55,704 bases of DNA from an uncultured Pelagibacteraceae bacterium (GTDB lineage: Bacteria > Pseudomonadota > Alphaproteobacteria > Pelagibacterales > Pelagibacteraceae), in contig CACIKE010000002.1 of assembly GCA_902587155.1 (NCBI GenBank), positions 122,501 to 178,204 on the forward strand, in the 5' to 3' direction. Numbering within the stretch: position 1 is the stretch's first letter; each line of letters starts with the position of its first letter. Of the stretch, positions 18,459 to 27,556 are shown one piece after another. The notes under the pieces are model-generated. The model was given only the letters and a program-made list of their open reading frames with translations, was not told where the DNA came from and searched no databases. The translations under genes were made by a program, and so were the position numbers.

Positions 18459-19661
18459 ATGAAGACAAAAAAATCTAAAACAATTCTATTATTAGGTGGA
18501 GGGAATGAACAACTCCCAGCAATTTTAGAGGCAAAAAAATTTGGCTATAAAGTAGTGTGTATTGATAAAGACAAAGATTGTATTGGTAAAAAGTATTCAG
18601 ATTTTTTTTATCACATAAGCATTAAGCAGACAAAAAAGATTGAAAGCATTTTCAAAAAACATAAGATAAAAGGAGTGGCATCTATTTGCTCTGATATAGC
18701 TGTTCCTGTCGTTTCTTATTTATCAAATAAATATAAATTATCTTCTTTAGATATAAAACAATCAAAAATTTTAACAAATAAATTTTATATGAAAAAATTT
18801 TTTAAGAAAAATAATATAAGAACACCAAATTTTCATTTATATAAAAATCTTAATTTAGCAAAAAAATTTATAAATAAGCAAAAGCTTCCAATAATAGTAA
18901 AACCGTCGGTTTCTTTTGGGCAAAAAGGTGTATCAAAAATATCTGATTTAAAAAATCTTAGAAAAAAAATCATAGATGCTAAAAAGATTTCTTTAGATAA
19001 AAAAGTTATAATTGAAAACTTTGAAAAAGGAATTGAACTTAATGTCGTAGCAATTGCTCATAATAAAAAGGCAATTTTTCTGAGTTTTTCCGACAGGATT
19101 ATTTACCAAGACAAAGGTTTTGGTATTGCTTATGAGCACCGACATCCATCTTCAATTAAAATAAAGATAATTAAAAAAATTAAATTGATTGTTAAAAGAA
19201 TTATAAAAAAAATGAATTTAAATAACGCAGTAATTTATCCACAATTTATAATTAATAAAAATCCACAACTAATTGAGATAGCTGGGAGAGTACCAGGAGG
19301 TTATATGAGAGAAGTATCTATGTTGGCATCAGGTATTGATCCAGTCAAATTTCAAATTCTCACAGCAATGCAAGAAAAAAATATTTTTGCTAAAATAAAA
19401 AATGTTCCACAAAAAAAATCGATATATGTAAAATTTTTCACTAAAAAGGATTTTAAAATTATCTCAGATATAAATTTTAAAAATATTCAAAAAGCCAAAT
19501 CGAAAAAAGGAATTTACAAAATATTTTTTAACAGGATTAATAAAATTCCATCTTTAAAAGACTCTTCCTCACGTTTCGGTGTATTAATAAGTTACGGTAA
19601 AAATATTAAAGAATCAAAACTAAATGCCGACAGGGCTATTAAGATAATTAAATTAAAATGA
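18459..19661 (+). CDS. ATP-grasp carboxylate ligase
   Basis: The 400-residue protein has an N-terminal pre-ATP-grasp domain ('LLLGGGNEQLP', 10-20), the ATP-binding lysine in 'PIIVKPSVSFGQKG' (K148) and the metal/phosphate segment 'PQLIEIAGRVPGG' (about 269-281). These enzymes join a carboxylate to an amine or similar group through an acyl phosphate. It lies inside the pse operon, 9 bases after pseG, and overlaps the sulfotransferase by an ATGA junction. It is not one of the six standard Pse enzymes. I infer that it adds an acyl or aminoacyl group to the amino sugar; another substrate is possible. Confidence 0.85.
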   Translation: MKTKKSKTILLLGGGNEQLPAILEAKKFGYKVVCIDKDKDCIGKKYSDFFYHISIKQTKKIESIFKKHKIKGVASICSDIAVPVVSYLSNKYKLSSLDIKQSKILTNKFYMKKFFKKNNIRTPNFHLYKNLNLAKKFINKQKLPIIVKPSVSFGQKGVSKISDLKNLRKKIIDAKKISLDKKVIIENFEKGIELNVVAIAHNKKAIFLSFSDRIIYQDKGFGIAYEHRHPSSIKIKIIKKIKLIVKRIIKKMNLNNAVIYPQFIINKNPQLIEIAGRVPGGYMREVSMLASGIDPVKFQILTAMQEKNIFAKIKNVPQKKSIYVKFFTKKDFKIISDINFKNIQKAKSKKGIYKIFFNRINKIPSLKDSSSRFGVLISYGKNIKESKLNADRAIKIIKLK

Positions 19662-20422
19662 TTATTTCACATAAGCACAAATTTATTTTTATAAAGACTT
19701 TTAAGGTTTCTGGCACTAGTATGGAGATAGCTTTGTCAAATTATTTAGGAAAGCAAGATATAATAACTCCTATTAATTTAGAAGAGGAAATTTTAAGATA
19801 TAAAAAAACAGGGATTTTTCCAAAAAATTATTCATCAAATAAAAAAGAAGAAAGAAGATATAATAGATATATTAAAAGTTTGGCTAAAAAAAGATTGAGC
19901 AAGAGAGTTTTGAACAATCTTGAAAAAAAAAAGGAAAAAAGATTTAAAAAAATGATTTTTTATAATCATATTAGTGGATTAAAAATAAAAAAATTAATAG
20001 ATAAAAAAATTTGGTCCAGTTACTTTAAATTCACTATTGAACGTAACCCTTATGATAAAGTGATTTCTTTTATGTTTTTCGCTAACAGATTTAAAAAAGT
20101 TGAGAATTTAGAAAAAGAAACTAATAAAACTATTGAATTAAAAAAATATCTTAATTATCCCCTTTATACGGATAATAGTAATAAAATTATTGTTGATTAT
20201 ATCATAAATTATAATTCTTTAAAAAAAGATATCAAATATGTTGAAAAGAAAATTAATCTAAATATTAGTAAATTTTATTTGAAGACTAAAAATTATACAA
20301 GAAAGGACAAGAGACATTTCAGTAAGCTACTAAACTTAAATCAAATGATGAAAATTTACAAAGATGCAAAAGTCGAATTTAATTTAATGAATTATAAAAA
20401 AAAAAATAAGACAAAGATTTAA
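19658..20422 (+). CDS. Sulfotransferase family 2-like protein
   Basis: The 254-residue protein has a PAPS-binding loop 'IKTFKVSGTSMEIAL' (12-26), comparable to the KTGGTS loop of carbohydrate sulfotransferases, and a 3'-phosphate site 'FTIERNPYDKVISF' (125-138, R129). It would move sulfate from PAPS to a sugar hydroxyl. There is no signal peptide, so it acts in the cytoplasm before export. Its start overlaps the stop of the ATP-grasp gene. This is the first of three unrelated-looking sulfotransferases in the window. Confidence 0.82.
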   Translation: MIISHKHKFIFIKTFKVSGTSMEIALSNYLGKQDIITPINLEEEILRYKKTGIFPKNYSSNKKEERRYNRYIKSLAKKRLSKRVLNNLEKKKEKRFKKMIFYNHISGLKIKKLIDKKIWSSYFKFTIERNPYDKVISFMFFANRFKKVENLEKETNKTIELKKYLNYPLYTDNSNKIIVDYIINYNSLKKDIKYVEKKINLNISKFYLKTKNYTRKDKRHFSKLLNLNQMMKIYKDAKVEFNLMNYKKKNKTKI

Positions 20423-20445
20423 TTATATATAGTCAGGAAAAAAAA

Positions 20446-21459
20446 TTGCACAAAGAAACTTTAAAATTAAAGAATAAAATTTCAAAAATTTTCAAAAATT
20501 GTAATTTATCTGCAAAACACTCAAATATTTGTTCTGATGCAATTATATATGCAGAATTAGTAGGTGCCCAATCACATGGTCTTACAAGATTAAAAATGTA
20601 TTGTGACAGAATACAAAAAAAACTTATTAATCCTCGACCAAAATTTAAAATTAAAAATATTTCGAACTCTATATCTTTGTTAGATGCTGATAATAGCATC
20701 GGATTTGTTTCTGCTGATAAAGGAATTGACATTGCTATTAATAAAGCATCTAAAACTGGTATCGCTTTAGTAGGTATTAAAAATAGCAATCATTACGGTT
20801 TGTCAAAATATTATGCAGAAAAAGCGTCAAAAAAAAATTTGATTTCCTTATGTTTTACAAATGCTCCACCAGCAATTCCACCTCATGGATCTAAGAAAGC
20901 ATTATTTGGGACAAATCCAATTTGTTTTTCATCTCCATCAAGTTTGAATTCTCCTTTTACGTTAGATACATCTATGTCAATTATTAATCGTGGAAATATT
21001 CGAAAAGCTCTAAAATTAAAAAAAAAAATACCGGCTGGTGTTGCGTTAGATCTTAATGGAAAAATAACGACTGATCCAAAAAAAGCTTTAGAGGGCACAC
21101 AATTACCAATAGCAAGTCATAGAGGATCTGGGCTTGCTTGGATGGTTGATATATTGTGTGGTGTATTTACAGGAGCTAATAATGCTGGACAAGTAAAGGA
21201 TCCTTTTGAGGTTTTCACTGCACCCCAAAATGTTGGTCACTTATTTTTAGTATTTAAGTCAAATTTATTTGTTAATAATTTTTCAGCAAAAATTAAAAAA
21301 AATATTCAAATAGTTAAAAAGTTGCCTAAGTTTAAAAAAACAAAAGAAATATTATATCCTGGAGAAAAAAGTTTTAATACGTTTAATGTAAATTCAAAAA
21401 AAAAATTGCATATTCCTACAAAAATTTTAAAAGAAATTAATAAACTATTGGAAAAATGA
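20446..21459 (+). CDS. LDH2/malate/ureidoglycolate dehydrogenase-family oxidoreductase
   Basis: The 337-residue protein matches this NAD(P)-dependent family: 'QSHGLTRL' with H44, 'KNSNHYGLSKYYAE' with H116, 'PPHGSKKALFGTNPICF', then 'GSGLAWMVDILCGVFTG'. Members reduce 2-keto acids to 2-hydroxy acids (lactate, malate, sulfolactate and others). The start is TTG with 'AGGA' about 9 bases upstream. It lies inside the pse operon and overlaps pseI by 4 bases, which ties it to sugar synthesis rather than central metabolism. It could supply a hydroxy acid for the ATP-grasp ligase to attach. Confidence 0.88.
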   Translation: MHKETLKLKNKISKIFKNCNLSAKHSNICSDAIIYAELVGAQSHGLTRLKMYCDRIQKKLINPRPKFKIKNISNSISLLDADNSIGFVSADKGIDIAINKASKTGIALVGIKNSNHYGLSKYYAEKASKKNLISLCFTNAPPAIPPHGSKKALFGTNPICFSSPSSLNSPFTLDTSMSIINRGNIRKALKLKKKIPAGVALDLNGKITTDPKKALEGTQLPIASHRGSGLAWMVDILCGVFTGANNAGQVKDPFEVFTAPQNVGHLFLVFKSNLFVNNFSAKIKKNIQIVKKLPKFKKTKEILYPGEKSFNTFNVNSKKKLHIPTKILKEINKLLEK

Positions 21460-22490
21460 AAAAAAAATTAAGAATAAAAAATATTTTTATCATTGCAGAG
21501 ATATCTTCTAATCACAATAATAATTTTACTAGAACAAAAAAACTTATTAAAGCAATTTCCAAAACTGGTGTTGACGCTGTTAAGTTTCAGACATTTGAAC
21601 CAGATGAAATGACATTGAATATAAATAATAGAAACTTTAAAATTAATGAAAAGAAAAGTTTATGGAAAGGAAGAAAATTGTTTGATTTATACAAAGAATC
21701 CTCAATGAATTGGCAATGGCAAAAAAAACTTTTTACATATGCTAAAAAATGTAAGCTTTTACCTTTTAGTACTCCATTTGGGGAGAAATCATTAAATTTT
21801 TTAAAAAAACAAAAATGTAAAATTTATAAAATTGCATCACTGGAAAATTCTCACTTTCCGCTATTGAAAAGTCTAGCAAAAACTGGAAAACCTATAATAA
21901 TCTCTACGGGCTCAGCAACAGAAAGAGAAATAGAGGAAAGTATAAAATACTTACGAAAAAATGGTTGCAAAGACATTACAATTCTAAAATGCACAAGTGT
22001 TTATCCTGCAAAACCATCAGATTTAAATTTATCAGCAATACCTTACCTTAAAAAAAAATTTAATTGTAAAGTGGGATTTTCTGATCATTCAAGAGGTATT
22101 ACCTCAACTTTAGCTGCTGTAGCAATTGGAGCAGACGTGATAGAGAAACATGTTAAATTAAATGAAAATGATAGGTCATTGGATTCTAAATTTTCAATCA
22201 CAGTAAAAGAATTGAAAGACCTTGTACTAAAAGTTAAACAAATCAAAGAGTCTGTGGGAAAAAATTATTTTCTAACTAAATCTGAAAAATATGCACGTTC
22301 AAGAAGACGAAGTATTATAGCAATAAGAAATATAAGTAAAAATGAGAGATTATCTAAACAAAATATAGGAGTTTTAAGGCCAAACATAGGTCTTAATCCA
22401 AAATTTTATGAATATGTAATCGGAAAAAAAATTAATAGGAAAATTAAAATAGGTTCTCCAATTAAAATTAATTTTCTTAACAAAAAATGA
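21456..22490 (+). CDS. pseI: Pseudaminic acid synthase
   Basis: The 344-residue NeuB-family protein shows 'IAEISSNHNNNF' (13-24), 'DAVKFQTFEPDEMTL' (40-54), 'KIASLEN' (125-131), 'GFSDHSRGI' (207-215) and 'LDSKFS' (242-247), the last two in the PseI form. The C-terminal part (about 290-344) is a SAF/antifreeze-like domain. It condenses the 6-deoxy diacetamido sugar with PEP to give pseudaminic acid. It overlaps the LDH2 gene and the next gene by 4 bases each. Confidence 0.95.
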   Translation: MKKKLRIKNIFIIAEISSNHNNNFTRTKKLIKAISKTGVDAVKFQTFEPDEMTLNINNRNFKINEKKSLWKGRKLFDLYKESSMNWQWQKKLFTYAKKCKLLPFSTPFGEKSLNFLKKQKCKIYKIASLENSHFPLLKSLAKTGKPIIISTGSATEREIEESIKYLRKNGCKDITILKCTSVYPAKPSDLNLSAIPYLKKKFNCKVGFSDHSRGITSTLAAVAIGADVIEKHVKLNENDRSLDSKFSITVKELKDLVLKVKQIKESVGKNYFLTKSEKYARSRRRSIIAIRNISKNERLSKQNIGVLRPNIGLNPKFYEYVIGKKINRKIKIGSPIKINFLNKK

Positions 22491-23317
22491 TATGTCTAGT
22501 TTCTCATGATGCTGGTGGAGCTGAATTACTTAGTAGTTGGGCAAAAAATAATAGAGGTGTCTTTTTGTATAATATTAAAGGGCCAGCAGTAAGAATTTTT
22601 AAAAAAAAATTTAAAAATTTTAAAAACTCAAACCAAAAAATAATAAAAAAAAAAACAAATATCTTTATAACTGGGACCAGCAAAAAATCTCCTCATGAAT
22701 TATCATTTATTAAATATGCCAAAAAAAGAAAAATTAAATCAATATCTATAATTGATCATTGGGTAAATTATAAAGAAAGGTTTTCTCGAAATAATAAAGA
22801 AACATTACCAGATGAAATTTGGGTAACTGATAAGATTGCCTTAAATTTAGCAAAAAAAATTTTTAATATTAGAGTTATTTTGAAAAAGAACTATTACCTA
22901 ATGGATTTTGTAAAATCTTTTAATGATTTACAAAAAAAAAATAAAACAAAAAAAATAATCTTATACTTAACAACTAATACAAATAATAAAAAGCGAGATT
23001 TAACAAAGTTAAATCATTTTTTTAAAAAAGCAAAATATTATAAAGATAAAAAAATTCCAGTTGTCGTAAAAATTCATCCATCAGAAAATATTTCTAAATA
23101 TAACTCTTTGATTAAAAAGTTTAAATTTGTAAAATTTGTAAAAAATTATGATTTGATAAAATTACTTGTTAAATGTAAATATGTAATTGGTTATAATTCA
23201 ATGGCTATGTATTTAGCTAGTAAAGTGAAGAAAAAAATTTTTCATGCTGATAATAACTTAAAGAAAAATATATTGCCTATCAAAATTAATAAATTTGACA
23301 AAATCTTTAAATATTGA
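22487..23317 (+). CDS. Putative GT-B-like protein of the pse operon
   Basis: I do not recognise a named family for this 276-residue protein. It starts 'ICLVSHDAGGAELLSSW' (2-18), and proteins beginning 'HDAGGAE' occur beside nonulosonic acid genes. A central 'SIIDHWVNYKERF' and a C-terminal 'CKYVIGYNSMAMYLAS' suggest a GT-B-like donor site. There is no membrane segment. Coupling to pseI (4-base overlap) and to the following oxidoreductase (4 bases) supports a role in making or transferring pseudaminic acid. A glycosyltransferase role is plausible but unproven. Confidence 0.55.
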   Translation: MICLVSHDAGGAELLSSWAKNNRGVFLYNIKGPAVRIFKKKFKNFKNSNQKIIKKKTNIFITGTSKKSPHELSFIKYAKKRKIKSISIIDHWVNYKERFSRNNKETLPDEIWVTDKIALNLAKKIFNIRVILKKNYYLMDFVKSFNDLQKKNKTKKIILYLTTNTNNKKRDLTKLNHFFKKAKYYKDKKIPVVVKIHPSENISKYNSLIKKFKFVKFVKNYDLIKLLVKCKYVIGYNSMAMYLASKVKKKIFHADNNLKKNILPIKINKFDKIFKY

Positions 23318-24231
23318 AAAAAATTAACACTATTATAATTGGATTAGGAAAAATAGGATTTGGATATGTGAAAGATTACATGTATTTTAGGTCTCATTCA
23401 TATTCAATTTTAAATAACAAACATTTTAGATTAATTGGTGGAGTCGATAATTCAAAAAAGAACAGAAATAAATTTGAGAAAAAATTTAAGCTACCTGTTT
23501 ATAAAGAAGTACCCAAAGATCTTTATAAATATTTAGATTTAATTGTGATAGCTTCTAATACACAAAGTCATTATCGAATACTGAAAAAAATTTTACAAAA
23601 TTGTAACTCTAAAACTATATTATGCGAAAAACCTTTTACAGAAAATTATCATAAAGCGCAGAAAATTAATGCATTAAATAAAGAAAGAAAAAATAAGATT
23701 TTTGTAAATTATAATAGACAGTCTTTGCCACAATTAAAAAAACTTAAATCAATTATTACTAATGATAATAGTTTTTTTTATGGAAGAGTAATTTACCCAG
23801 ATGGTGTCATTAATAATTGCAGTCATTTTCTTCATCTTTTTTTTCTATTATTTGGAAATATTAAAAAAATAAAAATTCTTGGTGATTTAAAACTTCTTAA
23901 ATATAGAAATCTAACGGATTTTAATAGAAATTTTGAATTACAATTTAAAAAAGGTAAAGTCTATTTTGAAGCAACTAATAATAATTCTAGATCTTATTTA
24001 ATAAAATTATATAGTAAATCAAAAATTATCACTTGGAAATCTAAATCAAAAATAAATGTGTTTGATGGAAAAAAAACTCTTACGATTGATTCAGGTATGA
24101 AATATTTTCAAAAATATGTATACAATGAACTTGCAAAAGTCGGTAAACGAGGCACCCCAAACCTTTGCACTGCAAAAATTGCAACTAACATATTGTCATT
24201 AATAAGCATGATTAAAAATGAGAAAATTTAA
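23314..24231 (+). CDS. Gfo/Idh/MocA-family oxidoreductase
   Basis: The 305-residue protein has an N-terminal Rossmann motif 'IIGLGKIGFGY' (8-18) and the 'CEKPF' catalytic lysine motif near residue 106. A 'GVINNCSHFLHLFFLLFG' segment follows, where His residues bind substrate in this family. The start is TTG, overlapping the previous stop. It overlaps the DegT aminotransferase by 14 bases, a pairing that elsewhere (WlbA/WlbE-type) makes 3-amino sugars by oxidation then transamination. It is shorter than the copy at 962. Confidence 0.82.
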   Translation: MKKINTIIIGLGKIGFGYVKDYMYFRSHSYSILNNKHFRLIGGVDNSKKNRNKFEKKFKLPVYKEVPKDLYKYLDLIVIASNTQSHYRILKKILQNCNSKTILCEKPFTENYHKAQKINALNKERKNKIFVNYNRQSLPQLKKLKSIITNDNSFFYGRVIYPDGVINNCSHFLHLFFLLFGNIKKIKILGDLKLLKYRNLTDFNRNFELQFKKGKVYFEATNNNSRSYLIKLYSKSKIITWKSKSKINVFDGKKTLTIDSGMKYFQKYVYNELAKVGKRGTPNLCTAKIATNILSLISMIKNEKI

Positions 24232-25396
24232 GAAATATAACTCAATTGGCAAAGAAGAATTAATAGCTGCTAACAAGGTTTTGAAGTCTGGAAAATTGTC
24301 AGAATATATTGCAAAAAACAACAAATTTTTTTATGGCGGAAAAAATATAAAAATTTTAGAAAAAAAAGTAGAAAAAAAATTTAAAGTCAAAAATGCAATA
24401 CTTGTAAATTCTTGGACCTCAGGATTGATTGCCATTTTTGGTGCACTTGGAATAAAAAAAAATGATGAAGTTATTTTACCTCCTTGGACTATGTCTGCGT
24501 GTGCAGCATCGATAATTTTTTGGGGCGGAAAACCAGTTTTTTGTGATATTGAAAAAGAAAATTTTTGTATAGATCCTGAAGAAATAAAAAAAAAAATTAC
24601 AAAAAAAACAAAAGCAATTCTAGCAGTTGATATATTTGGTTACCCCTGTGATTTAAAAAAGATTAATAGTATTGCTAGAAAAAATAAAATATTTGTAGTC
24701 TCAGACAGTGCTCAATCAATCGGTGCTAAATATTATGGAAAATTTGCAGGAACAGTTGCTGATATTGGAGGATTTAGCTTAAATTATCACAAACATATTA
24801 ACACAGGTGAAGGAGGTATAATTGTAACAAACAACCACAACATTGCAAAAAAATGTAAATTATTAATAAATCATGCTGAGTCATTTGTTGAAAAATCTAT
24901 CAATAGGAAGCACAATTTAATCGGATTTAATTTTAGGCTGACAGAGTTACAAGCAGCTATAGGCATAGAACAGTTTAAAAAATTGGACAAAATTGTTAAA
25001 AAAAAACAAAAAAACGCAGATTATTTATCAAAGAACTTAAAAAAACTTAAAGGATTGATCCCTCCAATTGTAGATAAAAAAAAATTTACTCATGCTTATT
25101 ATATGTATCCTTTGAGATTAGATCATAAAATAATTAAAACTAGCAAAAATGAAATTTTTCGAATGTTAGTGAATGAGGGAATTCCAATTGCTAATAGATA
25201 TGAAGATATTTCTAAGCTTCCTTCAATATTAAGCTTAAGCAATAGTTATAAAAAACAATTTAAAATAATTAATCTTTTAAACCAAAAAGAATATCTTGGA
25301 ATAAAGATGTGGGCATTTGATTTTTCTATAAATGACTTAGATTATATAATTTTAAAATTTAAGAAAATTTGGGATAAGCTAGATTTTAAAAGATAA
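24218..25396 (+). CDS. DegT/DnrJ/EryC1/StrS sugar aminotransferase
   Basis: The 392-residue protein has 'VNSWTSGL' (63-70), 'DEVILPPWTM' (83-92), 'SDSAQSIGAKYYG' (162-174) and the PLP lysine in 'NYHKHINTGEGG' (K192). It transaminates a keto nucleotide sugar. It is linked by a 14-base overlap to the Gfo/Idh gene and is followed by a GNAT acetyltransferase, which together could make an N-acylated amino sugar. The 'PPWTM' motif resembles that in perosamine/viosamine-type enzymes, but the exact sugar is not decidable here. Confidence 0.9.
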   Translation: MRKFKKYNSIGKEELIAANKVLKSGKLSEYIAKNNKFFYGGKNIKILEKKVEKKFKVKNAILVNSWTSGLIAIFGALGIKKNDEVILPPWTMSACAASIIFWGGKPVFCDIEKENFCIDPEEIKKKITKKTKAILAVDIFGYPCDLKKINSIARKNKIFVVSDSAQSIGAKYYGKFAGTVADIGGFSLNYHKHINTGEGGIIVTNNHNIAKKCKLLINHAESFVEKSINRKHNLIGFNFRLTELQAAIGIEQFKKLDKIVKKKQKNADYLSKNLKKLKGLIPPIVDKKKFTHAYYMYPLRLDHKIIKTSKNEIFRMLVNEGIPIANRYEDISKLPSILSLSNSYKKQFKIINLLNQKEYLGIKMWAFDFSINDLDYIILKFKKIWDKLDFKR

Positions 25397-25402
25397 TTAT
25401 AC

Positions 25403-25939
25403 ATGATCAAAAATAAAGTTACTTACTTGGACAAAAATAATAAATCTCTAAGATTAGTAAAATTTAATAGAAATCATATATCAAAAACTTATTTAGGCTG
25501 GTTAAATGATAAAAAACTAAAATTTAGTCAAAATAGATTTAGCAAACACAATTTTCCCTCAGCAATTAAATATCTTAAAGAAAATACAAAAAATAAAAAC
25601 TTATTTTTAGCAGTAGAGTTATTAAATGATAAGAGATACTTACATGTAGGAAATGTTCTTTTGAGAATAGATAAAAAAAATAAAAGAGGACACCTATCTA
25701 TATTAATTGGAATAAACAAAAATAAGGGTATTGGGTTTCAAGTCTGGAAAAAATTAATACAGATAGCATTTAATTCTTATAATTGTAATCTTGTTGTTGC
25801 AGGTGCAGACTCTTTAAATAAACCAATGATAAGAATTTTTAAAAAATCAAGGATGAGTTTAATTAAGATGCCAAATTATTTTTTTCACAAAAGAAAAAAA
25901 AAAAGCGATTTAATTATTTCATATATCTTTAAAAAATAA
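25403..25939 (+). CDS. GNAT-family N-acetyltransferase, possible PseH substitute
   Basis: The 178-residue protein has the RimJ/RimL-like start seen in sugar-cluster GNATs ('TYLGWLNDKKLKFSQNRF', 29-46) and an acetyl-CoA region around 'GHLSILIGINKNKGIGFQVW' (96-115) with the QxxGxG/A-type loop as 'NKGIGF'. It follows the DegT gene by 6 bases. The Pse pathway needs an N-acetyltransferase (PseH) and no other GNAT is seen, so this may fill that role. It could equally acetylate the product of its two upstream neighbours. Confidence 0.75.
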   Translation: MIKNKVTYLDKNNKSLRLVKFNRNHISKTYLGWLNDKKLKFSQNRFSKHNFPSAIKYLKENTKNKNLFLAVELLNDKRYLHVGNVLLRIDKKNKRGHLSILIGINKNKGIGFQVWKKLIQIAFNSYNCNLVVAGADSLNKPMIRIFKKSRMSLIKMPNYFFHKRKKKSDLIISYIFKK

Positions 25940-25975
25940 ATTTGAATGTAAAAAATTAATCTAAATTATATATTA

Positions 25976-27556
25976 ATGTTTAAACAAATTGCTGATTATC
26001 TGGAGTTCCTAAAATATAAAAAAGAGTTTATCATTTTCAACAAAAAAAATTTCTTTGATATAAAAAATGGGAAAAAAAATATTATCTTAGTTGAATTTAA
26101 TACTAATAATTTATCAATAATTGCTTATTCTTTTTTTTTAAATTTTTTGAAAAAAAAGCATAAAGCAAAAATTATTTCATATCTTTTTACTTTTGAAAAA
26201 TCACTTTTTCAAAGATTCAAACTTTTAATTTTAAATAATATTAATTATAAATTTTTTGGTATTTATAAATCATTTGGTGTTGAAAAATTTATATTAAACA
26301 AATTTAACAATAAAGATAGCATCTCTTTTTTAAATGCTTATCAAAAATATTTTAAAAATTTAAAAAGTAAAAAAGATCTTTTAAACTTAAAAATTGATAG
26401 AATTTTAATTGGTGATATTTTATATGATAGCTATCTAAGAATGAATAATTTACCTACAATTAATTTAAACGATGATAATTTTATTAATTTTAGTAAAAAA
26501 TTTTTATCAATTTTTTTATATTGGAATGATTATATAAAAAAAAATAAAAAAAATATTAAAGCTATAGCCGTCTCTCACTGTGTCTATTATGCTGCTTTGC
26601 CAATGAGAATTTGTCTTAAGCACAAAATTGACTCCTATCAAGTAAACGGACAAAGTTTATATAAGTTGAATAAAAATGAATTATTCGCTTATAAAGAATT
26701 TAAAGAATACCCAAAATTATTTAAAAAAATAAAAAATAAAAATAAGAATAACTTTTTATTAGACTCAAAAAAAAGATTACAAATGAGATTTGAGGGAAAA
26801 ATTGGCGTTGATATGAGATATTCAACTAAGTCGGCATATGGTAAAATTAAGAAAAAAAGACTTATAAAAGTATCAAAAAAAATTAAGATTTTAATTGCAG
26901 CTCATTGTTTCTCTGACAGCCCACATTCATATGGCTATAACATTTTTGATGATTTCTATGATTGGATTGAAAATTTGGGAATTATTAGTGAAAAAACTGA
27001 TTATGATTGGTATGTGAAAACTCACCCTGATTATATTGAATCTTCTAAATTGACATTGATTAAGCTAATAAAAAAGTATCCAAAGATTAAAATGTTACCA
27101 AGTAATGCATCTCATAATCAATTAATTAAAGAGGGTATAGATTATGTTTTAACTTGTTATGGAACAATTGCACATGAGTATGCTGCAAGAAATATAACTG
27201 TAATTAATGCATCTATAAATAATCCACATATTGCTTATAATTTTAATTTAAATCCGAGATCAAAATCTCAATATATTAAAATTTTATCAAATCTTCCTAA
27301 TATCAAATTTAAAATAAATACAAAAAAAGTTTATGAGTTTTATTACATGAGATACTTACAAAATGCTAATAATTGGTTAATTGAGGACTATAAATCGTTA
27401 CAAAATTTAATCGGTTATAAAGAATTTTCAAAACCAATTATTTATAAATATTTGCTCCCTAGTTTTAAAAAAGAGAGAATTAAAAAAATTAATAAAAATA
27501 TAAAAAATTTCGTTGAGTCGCGTGAGTATTTTTTACAACCAAAACATATAAATTAG
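25976..27556 (+). CDS. Putative capsule-polysaccharide-type protein
   Basis: This 526-residue protein has no family I can name with certainty. The N-terminal half contains Lys- and Phe-rich segments. The C-terminal half resembles capsule synthesis/GT-B proteins: 'AHCFSDSPHSYGYN', 'WYVKTHPDY', 'GIDYVLTCYGTIAHEYAARN' (a donor-type Gly-Thr loop before an H-E pair) and 'HIAYNFNLNPRS'. There is no signal peptide. It follows the GNAT gene by 36 bases, and its stop overlaps the next gene by one base. A sugar transferase or capsule-export-linked transferase is the best guess. Confidence 0.5.
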   Translation: MFKQIADYLEFLKYKKEFIIFNKKNFFDIKNGKKNIILVEFNTNNLSIIAYSFFLNFLKKKHKAKIISYLFTFEKSLFQRFKLLILNNINYKFFGIYKSFGVEKFILNKFNNKDSISFLNAYQKYFKNLKSKKDLLNLKIDRILIGDILYDSYLRMNNLPTINLNDDNFINFSKKFLSIFLYWNDYIKKNKKNIKAIAVSHCVYYAALPMRICLKHKIDSYQVNGQSLYKLNKNELFAYKEFKEYPKLFKKIKNKNKNNFLLDSKKRLQMRFEGKIGVDMRYSTKSAYGKIKKKRLIKVSKKIKILIAAHCFSDSPHSYGYNIFDDFYDWIENLGIISEKTDYDWYVKTHPDYIESSKLTLIKLIKKYPKIKMLPSNASHNQLIKEGIDYVLTCYGTIAHEYAARNITVINASINNPHIAYNFNLNPRSKSQYIKILSNLPNIKFKINTKKVYEFYYMRYLQNANNWLIEDYKSLQNLIGYKEFSKPIIYKYLLPSFKKERIKKINKNIKNFVESREYFLQPKHIN

